Shown here: positions 56,909 to 64,000 of the stretch, piece by piece | Layout of the letters: each line of letters begins with the position of its first letter | Position numbering within the stretch: position 1 is the stretch's first letter | Made by a program: the position numbers and the translations under genes | Notes under the pieces: model-generated | Told to the model about the DNA's origin: nothing | Seen by the model: only the letters and a program-made list of their open reading frames with translations | Databases searched by the model: none | Assembly: GCF_013343115.1 (NCBI RefSeq) | Contig: NZ_CP054570.1 | Coordinates: 2,106,501-2,170,500 of the forward strand | Length of the DNA stretch: 64,000 nt | Direction: 5' to 3' | DNA from: Streptococcus sanguinis | Lineage (GTDB): Bacteria > Bacillota > Bacilli > Lactobacillales > Streptococcaceae

Positions 56909-57622
56909 ATGGCAGAAAAAATTTTTCAACATCATTTTCAGCGCTTTGAAACCAAATACATCATTTCCAAGGAAACCTTGCTGGATTTATTGCTAGAGTT
57001 TGAAGGCTATCTGGTGGAGGATGAGCGAGCTTATTCGACCATTAACAATCTCTACTACGATACGCCGTCTTATCAGCTCATTCGTGAGTCTTTGGAAAAT
57101 CCTTGCTTTGATGAGAAAGTTCGCTTGCGAACCTATCAAGAGCATCCGGCTGAGGATAGTCAAGTCTTTTTGGAAATTAAGAAAAAGACGGAGAATCTGG
57201 TCACCAAACGCCGGCTTGCAGCAGATTTGCTGACAGCGGAAGCCTATCTGGACGGTGATTACAGTCAGCTGACTGACCTTCAGATAGATAAGGAAATGGC
57301 TTGGCTGACTCAACATTTTGGTCATATTCAGCCTATGATGTATATCGGCTACAATCGTTATTCGATGAAAGGGGTTGAGGATGAGCGGATTCGGATTACC
57401 TTTGATCACGACCTGACCTACCGTCCTTATGATTTGAGTCTCTTGGCTGGTCGCCATGGAGGTCATCTCCTGCCAGCCAATCACGTCATCATGGAAGTTA
57501 AGATTCCAGAAGCTTGTCCGTTATGGCTCAGCGAGATCATGGATCGCTACCAGCTGTCTCCAAGCTCTTTCTCCAAATATGGCTTTGCTTATAAAAAGGC
57601 AAACTGTATCAGCAGTAAATAG
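56909..57622 (+). CDS. VTC-domain (polyphosphate-polymerase-like) protein
   Basis: 237 residues, a VTC/triphosphate-tunnel fold. The N-terminal RFETKYIISKET supplies the basic Arg/Lys pair, NLYYDTPSY and KVRLRTYQE give the inner beta strands with Arg residues, and EIKKKTENLVTKRR and IMEVKIPEACP provide the Glu metal ligands. VTC4 makes polyphosphate in yeast; bacterial homologues often sit beside CotH or carbohydrate-binding genes, and their reaction is not settled. The next gene starts 19 bases later. Shine-Dalgarno GAGAGGTGAG. Confidence 0.85.
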   Translation: MAEKIFQHHFQRFETKYIISKETLLDLLLEFEGYLVEDERAYSTINNLYYDTPSYQLIRESLENPCFDEKVRLRTYQEHPAEDSQVFLEIKKKTENLVTKRRLAADLLTAEAYLDGDYSQLTDLQIDKEMAWLTQHFGHIQPMMYIGYNRYSMKGVEDERIRITFDHDLTYRPYDLSLLAGRHGGHLLPANHVIMEVKIPEACPLWLSEIMDRYQLSPSSFSKYGFAYKKANCISSK

Positions 57623-57641
57623 AATAGATAGGAAAATAAAA

Positions 57642-58901
57642 ATGAAACAATCAAAATCAACCCTTAAAAAAATTAAATTGATGATTCCACTGGTTTTGAT
57701 GACAGCAGTGCTGGGAGCCTGCAGCTCAAACGCCAGCAGTTCTACAACTTCAAGCACTACCCAGGCTGCTAATGCTACAAGCACCAGTCAGACTAAGACC
57801 AATACTTCTGATTACTTTGCCTCGGAGGACTCAGACGCTTCTTATGATGAGTCCAAGGCGACGACCATCAACCTGAGTGGATCCAGTGCCAAGACCTCTG
57901 GTGACGGGGCTAGTGTCTCCGGCTCGACTGTGACAATCTCAAAGGCTGGTACCTATGTCGTTTCCGGAACGAGTGAAAATGTGCAGATTGTCGTCAAAGC
58001 AGGTGATAGCGACAAGGTCCAAATCGTCCTAAATGGTGTAACCATGAGCGGGACAGACGCAGCTATTCTAGTAGAAAATGCGGGTAAAACAAGCCTGACT
58101 CTGGCTAACGGCAGCCAAAACACAATCTCAGACTCATCAAATCACAGTAATACGGATGCAGATGCAGCTATCTATAGTAACTCTGACCTGACTCTCAATG
58201 GCTCTGGAAGTCTGACAGTTGATGGCAAGTATGAAACAGCGATTAAGTCTGAGCAGACCTTGCGGGTGACAGGTGGCACTTATACGCTCAAGGCAGCTAA
58301 GAATGGTCTGTCAGCTGCTTCAGCTATTAATATCAAGGACGCTACTATCGATATCACAGCGACAGAAGATGCCATCCATGCAGACAATGATGATGATACT
58401 TCTCTGGGAAATCTCTATATCCAGTCCGGCACCATCACGATTAATGCTGGTGATGATGGTCTACACGCTAGCAATATCGCTTTGATTGATGGTGGAACGG
58501 TTACAGTTTCCAAGAGTGTAGAAGCTCTGGAAGGAACCAATGTCACCATTAACGGCGGTAAGCTGGACCTTTATGCGACTGATGATGGTATTAATGCAGC
58601 TAGTGACGTAACTGGAGCTGATATCTTTATCAAGATTACCGGTGGCGATATCAAGGTCGAGATCGGTGAAGGCGATACCGATGCTATTGACTCCAACGGC
58701 GATGTCATTATGTCAGGAGGAAACTTGGATATTACTTCTACGGTATCTGCCTTTGACTTTGACGGAACAGCTACCTATACTGGCGGTACCATCACGGTTA
58801 ATGGTGAAAGCCGAACAGAAATCACAGCAGACGGACCTGGCGCTGGTGGACCTGGTGGCGGCGGTGCTCCAGGCGGCCAAGGCGGTTTTGGTGGGCGATA
58901 A
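57642..58901 (+). CDS. Cthe_2159-type carbohydrate-binding lipoprotein
   Basis: 419 residues. Signal peptide with lipobox LGACS, a Ser/Thr-rich linker, then Asp/Gly-rich repeats (NSDLTLNGSGSLTVDG, ATEDAIHADNDDDT, NAGDDGLHASN, YATDDGINAAS, EGDTDAIDSNGD) of the right-handed beta-helix Cthe_2159 family, where conserved Asp residues bind calcium. It ends in a Gly/Pro-rich tail (GPGGGGAPGGQGGFGGR). Cthe_2159 binds acidic plant polysaccharides; here a wall or glycan ligand is possible. The usual partner DUF4956 is not present. The start at 57642 follows GGAAAATAAAA; a longer frame in the VTC gene is not used. Confidence 0.85.
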   Translation: MKQSKSTLKKIKLMIPLVLMTAVLGACSSNASSSTTSSTTQAANATSTSQTKTNTSDYFASEDSDASYDESKATTINLSGSSAKTSGDGASVSGSTVTISKAGTYVVSGTSENVQIVVKAGDSDKVQIVLNGVTMSGTDAAILVENAGKTSLTLANGSQNTISDSSNHSNTDADAAIYSNSDLTLNGSGSLTVDGKYETAIKSEQTLRVTGGTYTLKAAKNGLSAASAINIKDATIDITATEDAIHADNDDDTSLGNLYIQSGTITINAGDDGLHASNIALIDGGTVTVSKSVEALEGTNVTINGGKLDLYATDDGINAASDVTGADIFIKITGGDIKVEIGEGDTDAIDSNGDVIMSGGNLDITSTVSAFDFDGTATYTGGTITVNGESRTEITADGPGAGGPGGGGAPGGQGGFGGR

Positions 58902-58904
58902 GAA

Positions 58905-58935
58905 AATAAGGCAGTTCAATTTGAACTGCCTTATT
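58905..58935. terminator. Bidirectional terminator
   Basis: A perfect 15-bp stem, AATAAGGCAGTTCAA / TTGAACTGCCTTATT, around a single T, between convergent genes. Confidence 0.9.
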
Positions 58936-58984
58936 AATTTATGAAAAAGACGGGGATGCAGCTATGTTTCTGCAAAGCAATCTT

Positions 58985-59599
58985 TTATAGAAGACTTAAG
59001 AGAGACGATAAATTTTCTATAGTGAAATCAGGTTTTTCTTCTAGTCGTTGGGGTTGGTAATAAGCACTAAAACCTTGTTTTAACCAGATAGTTGTCATTC
59101 CTAGTGCTTTAGCAGGTATGATATCATTGTCTATTCGATCACCAATCATAATAGCTTGTTTAGCAGGGCAATGAGCTTTCTCTAAAGCTAAAGTGAAAAT
59201 GGCAGGGGAAGGCTTGGCAAGTCCGAGCTCTGCAGAAGAGGCAACTAAATCAATCCATTGATATAGTCCCATTTTTTTCAAACGTTCTTTTAGGCCAGGT
59301 AGTTGGTTGGCGATGATTCCGATTTTATATCGGTTGTGCAATTCTTTTAAGACCACTTGGGCATCTGGGTATAATTTCTCCAAATTAGAGTTCCAAATGG
59401 GACGTTCTAAGTTAAATTCTTTTATTGTCTCCAAGTCTCCCTTTTTGCCTTCTTTAAACAGTTCAACCATACGAGCATAAAAAATATCGTAGTTAATATT
59501 TGTCTCTGTAATTGCTCTCCTAATTCTATCTTGATAGGCTTCTTTTTCATCAATCAAAGTAGAGCCAACGTCAAAAAACAACCATTTATGAGCTGACAT
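58985..59599 (-). CDS. HAD hydrolase
   Basis: 204 residues, HAD subfamily IA: motif I FFDVGSTLIDEKE (nucleophile Asp; second Asp replaced by Ser-Thr spacing), motif II IANQLPG, Lys in LGLAKPSPAIF and motif IV GDRIDNDIIPA. The helical cap suggests a small phosphorylated substrate. The ATG at 59599 is preferred because GGAGG stands before it; an earlier ATG would overlap the LD-carboxypeptidase stop. Confidence 0.82.
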   Translation of the reverse strand: MSAHKWLFFDVGSTLIDEKEAYQDRIRRAITETNINYDIFYARMVELFKEGKKGDLETIKEFNLERPIWNSNLEKLYPDAQVVLKELHNRYKIGIIANQLPGLKERLKKMGLYQWIDLVASSAELGLAKPSPAIFTLALEKAHCPAKQAIMIGDRIDNDIIPAKALGMTTIWLKQGFSAYYQPQRLEEKPDFTIENLSSLLSLL

Positions 59600-59630
59600 T
59601 TTACTACCTCCACAATAATTATGATATGTC

Positions 59631-60584
59631 TTACTCATCTATCTTAATCAACATCTTCTCCGTATCCACCGTCACTTGAGCACCGATGGTGATAGTAAAG
59701 AGTGGCTGAGTATGAGCAAAGCCCAAGTCATAGAGGACAGGAATTGTCTTTAGAATAGGATGTTTATCCAAGATATAAAGAAGCAGCTCCTCTGTCATCT
59801 GACATTCTTTTGGAAAGCGGCCGATGAGAAGGGCCTGTGGGTTAGGATAGGCCTGAAGGAGGGCAGCTAGATTGCGGTCAAACTCCACATAATCATCTTC
59901 CTCCGCCTCTTCAACAAAGAGGACATAGTTTTCATCTGTTGGGGCATAGGGGGTTCCACGCAGGAGTGAGAAGGTGGAGAGATTGCCGCCGATAGCAGTG
60001 GCTTGGGCTTGCCCATGGTGATAAACTTTCCACTCCGTCTCATGGAAGGTCAGTGGGGCATCGGGCAGATACCAAGCATTGTCGCCCCATTTTTCACTAG
60101 GAGTCAATTCATAAGAAGTCTGGCTGACAGCCTTGAGCCAGCTCTCGATCTGATAGTCCTGCAGGGCATCCATCTTAAAGCTGGAGTAGGAGGGCCCCAT
60201 GTAGGTTTGCATGCCAGTCTTGCTATAGATGGCGTTGAGCAAGGCTGTTGTGTCCGAGTAGCCGCAGAAAATCTTAGGATTTCTAGCAATCAACTCAAAG
60301 TCCAGATAGGGCAGGAGCTCATTGCAGTTGAAACCGCCGATAGTGGCCAGAATAGCATCAACGGAGTCATCTGCGAAGGCAACATGGATGTCTGCCACCC
60401 GGCTTTCGATGGAGGCAGAGTCTAACATATCATTTTCCAGATAATGCTCCGAAAAAGACACGGTAAAACCCAGCTTTTCCAAGCGCTCCTTGGCGGCTAG
60501 ATTGGCCTCAAAGCCACCGATGTGTTCGATTGACGACGAGGGGCTGACGACCCGAATGTGCATACCAGGTGCGAGTTTTTTCAT
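59631..60584 (-). CDS. Peptidase S66 family, LD-carboxypeptidase/MccF-like
   Basis: 317 residues. S66 motif GYSDTTALLNAIYSKTG contains the nucleophilic Ser (about 105-125), with Glu/His triad partners in the C-terminal half (LFVEEAEEDD, GFAHTQP). Family members remove D-Ala from murein tetrapeptides (LdcA) or inactivate microcin C-like peptides (MccF). Lack of a signal peptide fits a cytosolic recycling or detoxifying role. The -10 TGCTATGAT on the minus strand lies at 60617-60625. The start has AAGGAGG. Confidence 0.85.
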   Translation of the reverse strand: MKKLAPGMHIRVVSPSSSIEHIGGFEANLAAKERLEKLGFTVSFSEHYLENDMLDSASIESRVADIHVAFADDSVDAILATIGGFNCNELLPYLDFELIARNPKIFCGYSDTTALLNAIYSKTGMQTYMGPSYSSFKMDALQDYQIESWLKAVSQTSYELTPSEKWGDNAWYLPDAPLTFHETEWKVYHHGQAQATAIGGNLSTFSLLRGTPYAPTDENYVLFVEEAEEDDYVEFDRNLAALLQAYPNPQALLIGRFPKECQMTEELLLYILDKHPILKTIPVLYDLGFAHTQPLFTITIGAQVTVDTEKMLIKIDE

Positions 60585-60676
60585 AGGGACCTCCTTATGA
60601 TAAATTTTTATAGAATATCATAGCACAAAGGCCAAGGCCTGTAAAGCAATCTTAGGGCATTACGGGGAATTTTTAT

Positions 60677-60701
60677 CAAAAAAGGAGCCGCTGAGGACTC
60701 C
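60677..60701 (-). terminator. Terminator after the DUF4097 gene
   Basis: On the minus strand GGAGTC / GGCTCC (one wobble) with loop CTCAGC and six T. Confidence 0.75.
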
Positions 60702-60728
60702 CTGATTGTATATATTCTTTTCTATGAT

Positions 60729-61769
60729 TTATTCGCTGAGCTTAATGCTACCGCTTTGGGCGCTGGCAGTAAGTGTAGTTGTCGGATTTTCGACTTTACG
60801 GATGGCAGAGCCACCAAGTTCATGGCCTTTGGAGTGCTCTACACTTATACTACTAGGGATGTCAATTTCACCTAGATCCGTTTTCAGATCAAAGGATAGC
60901 TGCGACAAACTGCCGGAAACCAAGTTCAGATTAATATCGCCCAGTTGGTCAGTGATAGAGATTGTACCAGCTAATTCCAACTGTTCAGAGTTCAGTGAGC
61001 CGCTTGAGATTTTCAGAGTACTGTCGGAGATTTTGCTCGAGTTTAGATTGACCTCTCCCAGAGAGTTTGATATTTCGCCAGATGCGAACTGGCTGTTGCT
61101 CAGAGTGATGGTACCCGAAGAAGCATTGATTTTTCCAGAGTTAATCTGACTGTTATTAAAGGAAATCTCTCCCAGAGAGTTCTTAAATTTACCAGATGCG
61201 AATTGGCTATCATTCACAGTCAACGAGCCATTGGATAGAGAGAAGTCAGCATTTTTGGCTGATAGATTGGACAGCGTAACATCTCCTAGTGACGAACTGC
61301 CGCTGAATGTCTCAAGCTTGGTCCCCTTAGGCAGGGAAAGCTGCACAGTACGCTTTCCTTGAGATTCTTGGTCAAATAAGCTGAGTAAGGAGCGGATGCC
61401 AGCGCTTATGTGGAAGGAGCCTGCACCATCTTCCTTGATGTTTAAGTTTCCGTTTTCAGAACTTGTCGTGATTTTTCCAAGCGAACTTCCATCAATCTGA
61501 TAGTTACCATCGCTTTGGTAATAGGTCAAGTGAGCCTTGTCATCAGGAGATTCGCTGATGACGAGGTTTCTAGCTGCTAAGTTAATATTTAGGGAAGAAA
61601 GATCAGAGAAGCTTTCTTCTTTTTTCGTGAGTTTTACCTTGCTTTTGGCAGAATTGACCAAGTCGTTGACACCGCCTGTCATGGAGCCGATAGTGGTCAA
61701 GGCTCCACCAAAGAGGCAGGCTAAAATAGCTGCAGATAAAAGAGGTTTTTTCAATTTGATGTTAGCCAT
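60729..61769 (-). CDS. DUF4097-type membrane-anchored beta-helix protein
   Basis: 346 residues. N-terminal membrane helix (about 10-30), then a long beta-solenoid domain rich in Ser, Asn, Gly and Leu. A 38-residue unit starting SQFASGKFKNSLGEI is repeated once directly after as SQFASGEISNSLGEV. This is the DUF4097/LiaG-like extracytoplasmic domain. Such proteins occur with PadR and DUF1700 genes in envelope-stress operons; the exact function is unknown. It overlaps the DUF1700 gene by eight bases. Confidence 0.82.
   Translation of the reverse strand: MANIKLKKPLLSAAILACLFGGALTTIGSMTGGVNDLVNSAKSKVKLTKKEESFSDLSSLNINLAARNLVISESPDDKAHLTYYQSDGNYQIDGSSLGKITTSSENGNLNIKEDGAGSFHISAGIRSLLSLFDQESQGKRTVQLSLPKGTKLETFSGSSSLGDVTLSNLSAKNADFSLSNGSLTVNDSQFASGKFKNSLGEISFNNSQINSGKINASSGTITLSNSQFASGEISNSLGEVNLNSSKISDSTLKISSGSLNSEQLELAGTISITDQLGDINLNLVSGSLSQLSFDLKTDLGEIDIPSSISVEHSKGHELGGSAIRKVENPTTTLTASAQSGSIKLSE
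60981..61208 (-). repeat. Tandem 114-bp duplication within the DUF4097 gene
   Basis: Two copies of a 38-codon unit (61095-61208 and 60981-61094) share SQFASG and NSLGE at matching places and blocks of identical DNA such as CTCTCCCAGAGAGTT. It would add turns to a beta-solenoid. Confidence 0.7.
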
Positions 61770-62361
61770 GACGTGCTCCTTTCTTTGCGAAAAGTTGAGC
61801 TAGTTTGACAAAGCCAGCCTTGCCAAACTGAGTAACAGGAGAAATGCCTGCGTAGAAGATACCCGACAGTCCCAGAGCTAGAACACTGAGCCCCAGAGTG
61901 AACAGGAAGGCCGGGATAGATGTCGTCAGTCCCACTGTCAAAGTGTCCCAGATCAGGCTGATGCCAAAGATAAAGAATGCAAAGGCACCTATAGCCATGA
62001 CGAGAGCAAAGATAAAGACTAAGAGGAAGAAAACAAAAGTCAAAAGTGCTGCTACTATAAAGAGCGGAATTGCCAAGGGTGCTGCCAAAATGGATAGGAT
62101 AGCAATCTGGACGATGTTCTTAGTGTTTTTTGATGAACTGCTGTCTTGATTATCTTCCTCGACTTTTTTGTCCAAAAGATTCAACATAATCTCGTGGGCC
62201 GCTTCCTTAGGGCTGCCTAGATCAGCAATAGCAGCTGCCTCGCCCTCTGGTCCTACCTCGTCGAAGTACTCAGTGAAGTAATCCATAGCTTCCTGGTAGT
62301 CCTTGCGTGGCAGTTTTTTTAGATATTTTTCTAGCTCAGCTAGATACTCGGTTCTTGTCAT
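61762..62361 (-). CDS. DUF1700 membrane protein
   Basis: 199 residues. The N-terminal cytoplasmic segment (TRTEYLAELEKYLKKLPRKD, then EAMDYFTEYFDEVG and DLGSPKEAAHEI) is the DUF1700 signature; four hydrophobic helices follow. Found with PadR regulators in many Firmicutes; role unknown, perhaps a membrane adaptor for the DUF4097 protein. Start overlaps the padR-like stop by 26 bases. Confidence 0.85.
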   Translation of the reverse strand: MTRTEYLAELEKYLKKLPRKDYQEAMDYFTEYFDEVGPEGEAAAIADLGSPKEAAHEIMLNLLDKKVEEDNQDSSSSKNTKNIVQIAILSILAAPLAIPLFIVAALLTFVFFLLVFIFALVMAIGAFAFFIFGISLIWDTLTVGLTTSIPAFLFTLGLSVLALGLSGIFYAGISPVTQFGKAGFVKLAQLFAKKGARHG

Positions 62362-62674
62362 GACGGATGCTCCCTTCTATGATACCGCTGATGGTCATGG
62401 TATAAGTTTGCCACTCTTCTTTTAGAGTGAGTAGCTGTTCGTGCCCGTAGGCAGTGAGTGAATAGTATTTTCGTTTTCGTCCTTGGTACTCCTGCGAATA
62501 AGTCGTGAGGCAGTCATTTTGCTCCAGCTTCTTCAGAATGGGGTAAAGTGTTGATTCTTTGATATTGGCAATCAGCTTAATCGTCTGGCTGATTTCATAA
62601 CCGTAGGAATCGTCTTTTTCAAGGATGGCTAAGATGAGAAACTCAATCAAAGCCGATGATGTGGGGAAAGACAT
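62336..62674 (-). CDS. PadR-family transcriptional regulator
   Basis: 112 residues, a winged HTH of the short PadR-s2 type: LIEFLILAILEKDDSYGYEISQTI, then STLYPILKKLEQNDCLTTY, then RKRKYYSLTAYGHEQL, with a C-terminal dimerisation helix. It heads a three-gene operon and is likely autoregulatory, with TATATA palindromes at its promoter. Confidence 0.88.
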   Translation of the reverse strand: MSFPTSSALIEFLILAILEKDDSYGYEISQTIKLIANIKESTLYPILKKLEQNDCLTTYSQEYQGRKRKYYSLTAYGHEQLLTLKEEWQTYTMTISGIIEGSIRHDKNRVSS

Positions 62675-62700
62675 AGGACCACCTCCTTGTGTAAAATATT

Positions 62701-62751
62701 TATATATAATCTTTCTATATATAGTCTACAACCTCTTAGGAAAAAAGTCAA
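62701..62751 (-). promoter_or_regulatory. Promoter and likely operator of the padR operon
   Basis: On the minus strand TTGACT (62746-62751), a 17-bp spacer and TAGACT (62723-62728). Immediately downstream, TATATATA-N7-TATATATA (62701-62723) is a symmetrical pair suited to a PadR dimer. Confidence 0.65.
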
Positions 62752-62753
62752 GC

Positions 62754-62780
62754 AAAATATATAAAATTTTTATATATTTT
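62754..62780. repeat. 27-bp AT palindrome between padR and dltX
   Basis: AAAATATATAAAA, T, TTTTATATATTTT is a perfect 13-1-13 inverted repeat upstream of the padR -35. It shares the TATATA core with the downstream pair and could be a second PadR site. The rest of the 258-bp gap holds the dlt promoter. Confidence 0.6.
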
Positions 62781-62868
62781 TTGAAAAAGTCTTTTAATGG
62801 CTGTTTATAAGGAACATCAAAGTACCTTTCTTCCTTACAAGAACTTTACATCTTCCTTAGCTTTTGTG

Positions 62869-62898
62869 TTGAAAACATCTTCCATAAAATGGTAAAAT
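62869..62898 (+). promoter_or_regulatory. Promoter of the dlt operon
   Basis: TTGAAA, an 18-bp spacer and TAAAAT with TGG extension. No CiaR TTTAAG repeat is visible here, unlike in pneumococcal dlt control. Confidence 0.65.
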
Positions 62899-62932
62899 GG
62901 TGTAAGTCTAACTAAAAATATAAGAGAGATCA

Positions 62933-63064
62933 ATGAAAAAACATCAAACCCTATATAAATTTTTGGGCCAAACCCTACTATATTTTGTTATCTTTCTGGC
63001 CTTGCTTTATTTCTTTAGCTATCTGGGTCAGGGTCAGGGTGGCTTTATCTATAATGAATTTTAA
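62933..63064 (+). CDS. dltX: DltX, small membrane protein of the dlt operon
   Basis: 43 residues: one transmembrane helix (about 13-31) and the characteristic C-terminal GGFIYNEF. DltX is required for D-alanylation of teichoic acids in Firmicutes and is thought to carry D-Ala from DltC/DltB to the outside through its C-terminal Tyr. It lies 19 bases before dltA. Confidence 0.92.
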   Translation: MKKHQTLYKFLGQTLLYFVIFLALLYFFSYLGQGQGGFIYNEF

Positions 63065-63083
63065 TGTGAGAGAGTAGGAAACA

Positions 63084-64000
63084 ATGTCAAATAAAGTTAT
63101 ACAAGATATGATTGAAGCGATTGAGCATTTTGCTCAGGTGCAGCCAGATTTTCCGGTCTATGATATTTTAGGTCAAGTTCATACTTATGGCGACTTAAAG
63201 AAGGATTCCGATTCGTTGGCGGCTCAGATTGACCGTCTGGGGCTTCCTGACAAGTCTCCGGTTGTGGTCTTTGGCGGTCAGGAATACGAGATGCTGGCTA
63301 CCTTTGTGGCCTTGACCAAGTCTGGTCATGCCTACATTCCTATCGACAGCCATTCAGCCTTGGAGCGCGTGGCAGCGATTGTGGAAGTTGCTGAGCCAAG
63401 CTTGATTATTGCCATCAATGATTTTCCGCTGGTAGATGTGGCAGCTCCTATTTTTAGTGCGGAGCAAGTTCAGACAGCCTTCAGAGAGGGAGCATCTTAT
63501 GAGATTAGCCATCCAGTTCAGGGAGATGATAACTACTATATCATTTTCACATCAGGAACGACTGGCAAACCTAAGGGAGTGCAGATTTCCCACAATAATT
63601 TGCTCAGCTTTACGAATTGGATGATTACGGATAAGGAGTTTGCGACTCCGGAGCGTCCTCAAATGTTGGCTCAGCCTCCTTATTCTTTTGACTTGTCAGT
63701 CATGTATTGGGCGCCGACTTTGGCCTTGGGAGGGACTCTTTTTGCCCTGCCTTCGGCAGTGACTCAGGATTTCAAACAGCTGTTTGAGACGATTCTCAGT
63801 CTGCCTATTGCTATCTGGACTTCGACGCCTTCCTTCGCGGATATGGCCTTGCTGTCGGATGACTTTAACAGCCAGAAGCTGCCTCAGCTGACGCATTTCT
63901 ACTTTGACGGAGAGGAGTTGACGGTCAAGACAGCTCAGAAGCTGCGTGATCGCTTTCCTCAAGCTCGCATTATCAATGCTTACGGTCCGACTGAGGCAAC
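63084..64000 (+). CDS. dltA: D-alanine--D-alanyl carrier protein ligase, N-terminal part
   Basis: The first 305 codons are in the window and the frame runs off the edge. Adenylation-domain motifs are visible: [20 protein letters not shown] (ATP-binding), [12 protein letters not shown] and INAYGPTEA. DltA activates D-Ala and loads it on DltC for decoration of lipoteichoic acid, which lowers surface negative charge. Shine-Dalgarno AGAGAGTAGGA. Confidence 0.95.
   Translation, partial: MSNKVIQDMIEAIEHFAQVQPDFPVYDILGQVHTYGDLKKDSDSLAAQIDRLGLPDKSPVVVFGGQEYEMLATFVALTKSGHAYIPIDSHSALERVAAIVEVAEPSLIIAINDFPLVDVAAPIFSAEQVQTAFREGASYEISHPVQGDDNYYIIFTSGTTGKPKGVQISHNNLLSFTNWMITDKEFATPERPQMLAQPPYSFDLSVMYWAPTLALGGTLFALPSAVTQDFKQLFETILSLPIAIWTSTPSFADMALLSDDFNSQKLPQLTHFYFDGEELTVKTAQKLRDRFPQARIINAYGPTEA

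Overview
This window reads as the replication-origin region of a mitis/sanguinis-group streptococcus, most likely Streptococcus sanguinis. The strongest species marker is a 35-codon comC at 14420-14527. Its last 15 residues, DLRGVPNPWGWIFGR, are the competence-stimulating peptide I associate with S. sanguinis, and its leader lacks the usual Gly-Gly export motif. Low GC, short intergenic gaps, sigma-A promoters with extended -10 elements, and the order dnaA-dnaN-DUF951-ychF-pth-mfd-rqcP-divIC-bla-tilS all fit. The window is inverted relative to the usual map, so dnaA and dnaN lie on the minus strand.

Layout. Positions 1-9.7 kb hold the classical minus-strand series from dnaN to tilS, plus one plus-strand YehR-like lipoprotein. 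Positions 9.7-13.5 kb hold oriC with DnaA boxes on both sides of dnaA, then parB and htrA, the latter behind a CiaR-type promoter. Positions 13.6-16.9 kb hold rlmH, tRNA-Arg, comCDE, tRNA-Glu and tRNA-Asn. Positions 17-44.8 kb are core genes: a YfhO-type membrane protein, an ABC-F ATPase, trpS, guaB, recF-yaaA, two M16 peptidase homologues with rodZ-like, pgsA and the ECF module ecfA1-ecfA2-ecfT, a LysM wall protein, sdaAB-sdaAA, mnmA, marC-like, mnmG, gdpP-rplI-dnaB-veg and a HAD phosphatase. Two parS-like palindromes sit inside genes at 18.57 and 27.51 kb.

Positions 44.8-47.7 kb are a thiamine-related thiXYZ transporter under a TPP riboswitch with a readable terminator/antiterminator. rpsD follows behind a structured leader.

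Positions 48.7-64 kb are more accessory. A four-gene cluster (short-chain dehydrogenase/epimerase, metallo-beta-lactamase-fold hydrolase, adenylate-forming enzyme, KAS III-like condensing enzyme) looks like an uncharacterised small-molecule or lipid pathway. A TetR gene with its own palindrome follows, then a frameshifted remnant gene and a large YhgE/Pip-type membrane protein behind two copies of a 17-bp operator. Next comes a VTC-domain plus Cthe_2159-type lipoprotein pair with a promoter resembling the htrA CiaR promoter. The end holds a HAD phosphatase, an LD-carboxypeptidase, a PadR-DUF1700-DUF4097 envelope operon, and the start of the dlt operon (dltX, partial dltA).

No insertion sequence, prophage or CRISPR array was seen. 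The best candidates for undescribed biology are the four-gene biosynthetic cluster, the predicted CiaR control of the VTC/Cthe_2159 pair, the orphan operator pair at yhgE, and a family of TTTACAA/TTGTAAA inverted repeats scattered between genes over the first 40 kb. All motif calls were made by eye.
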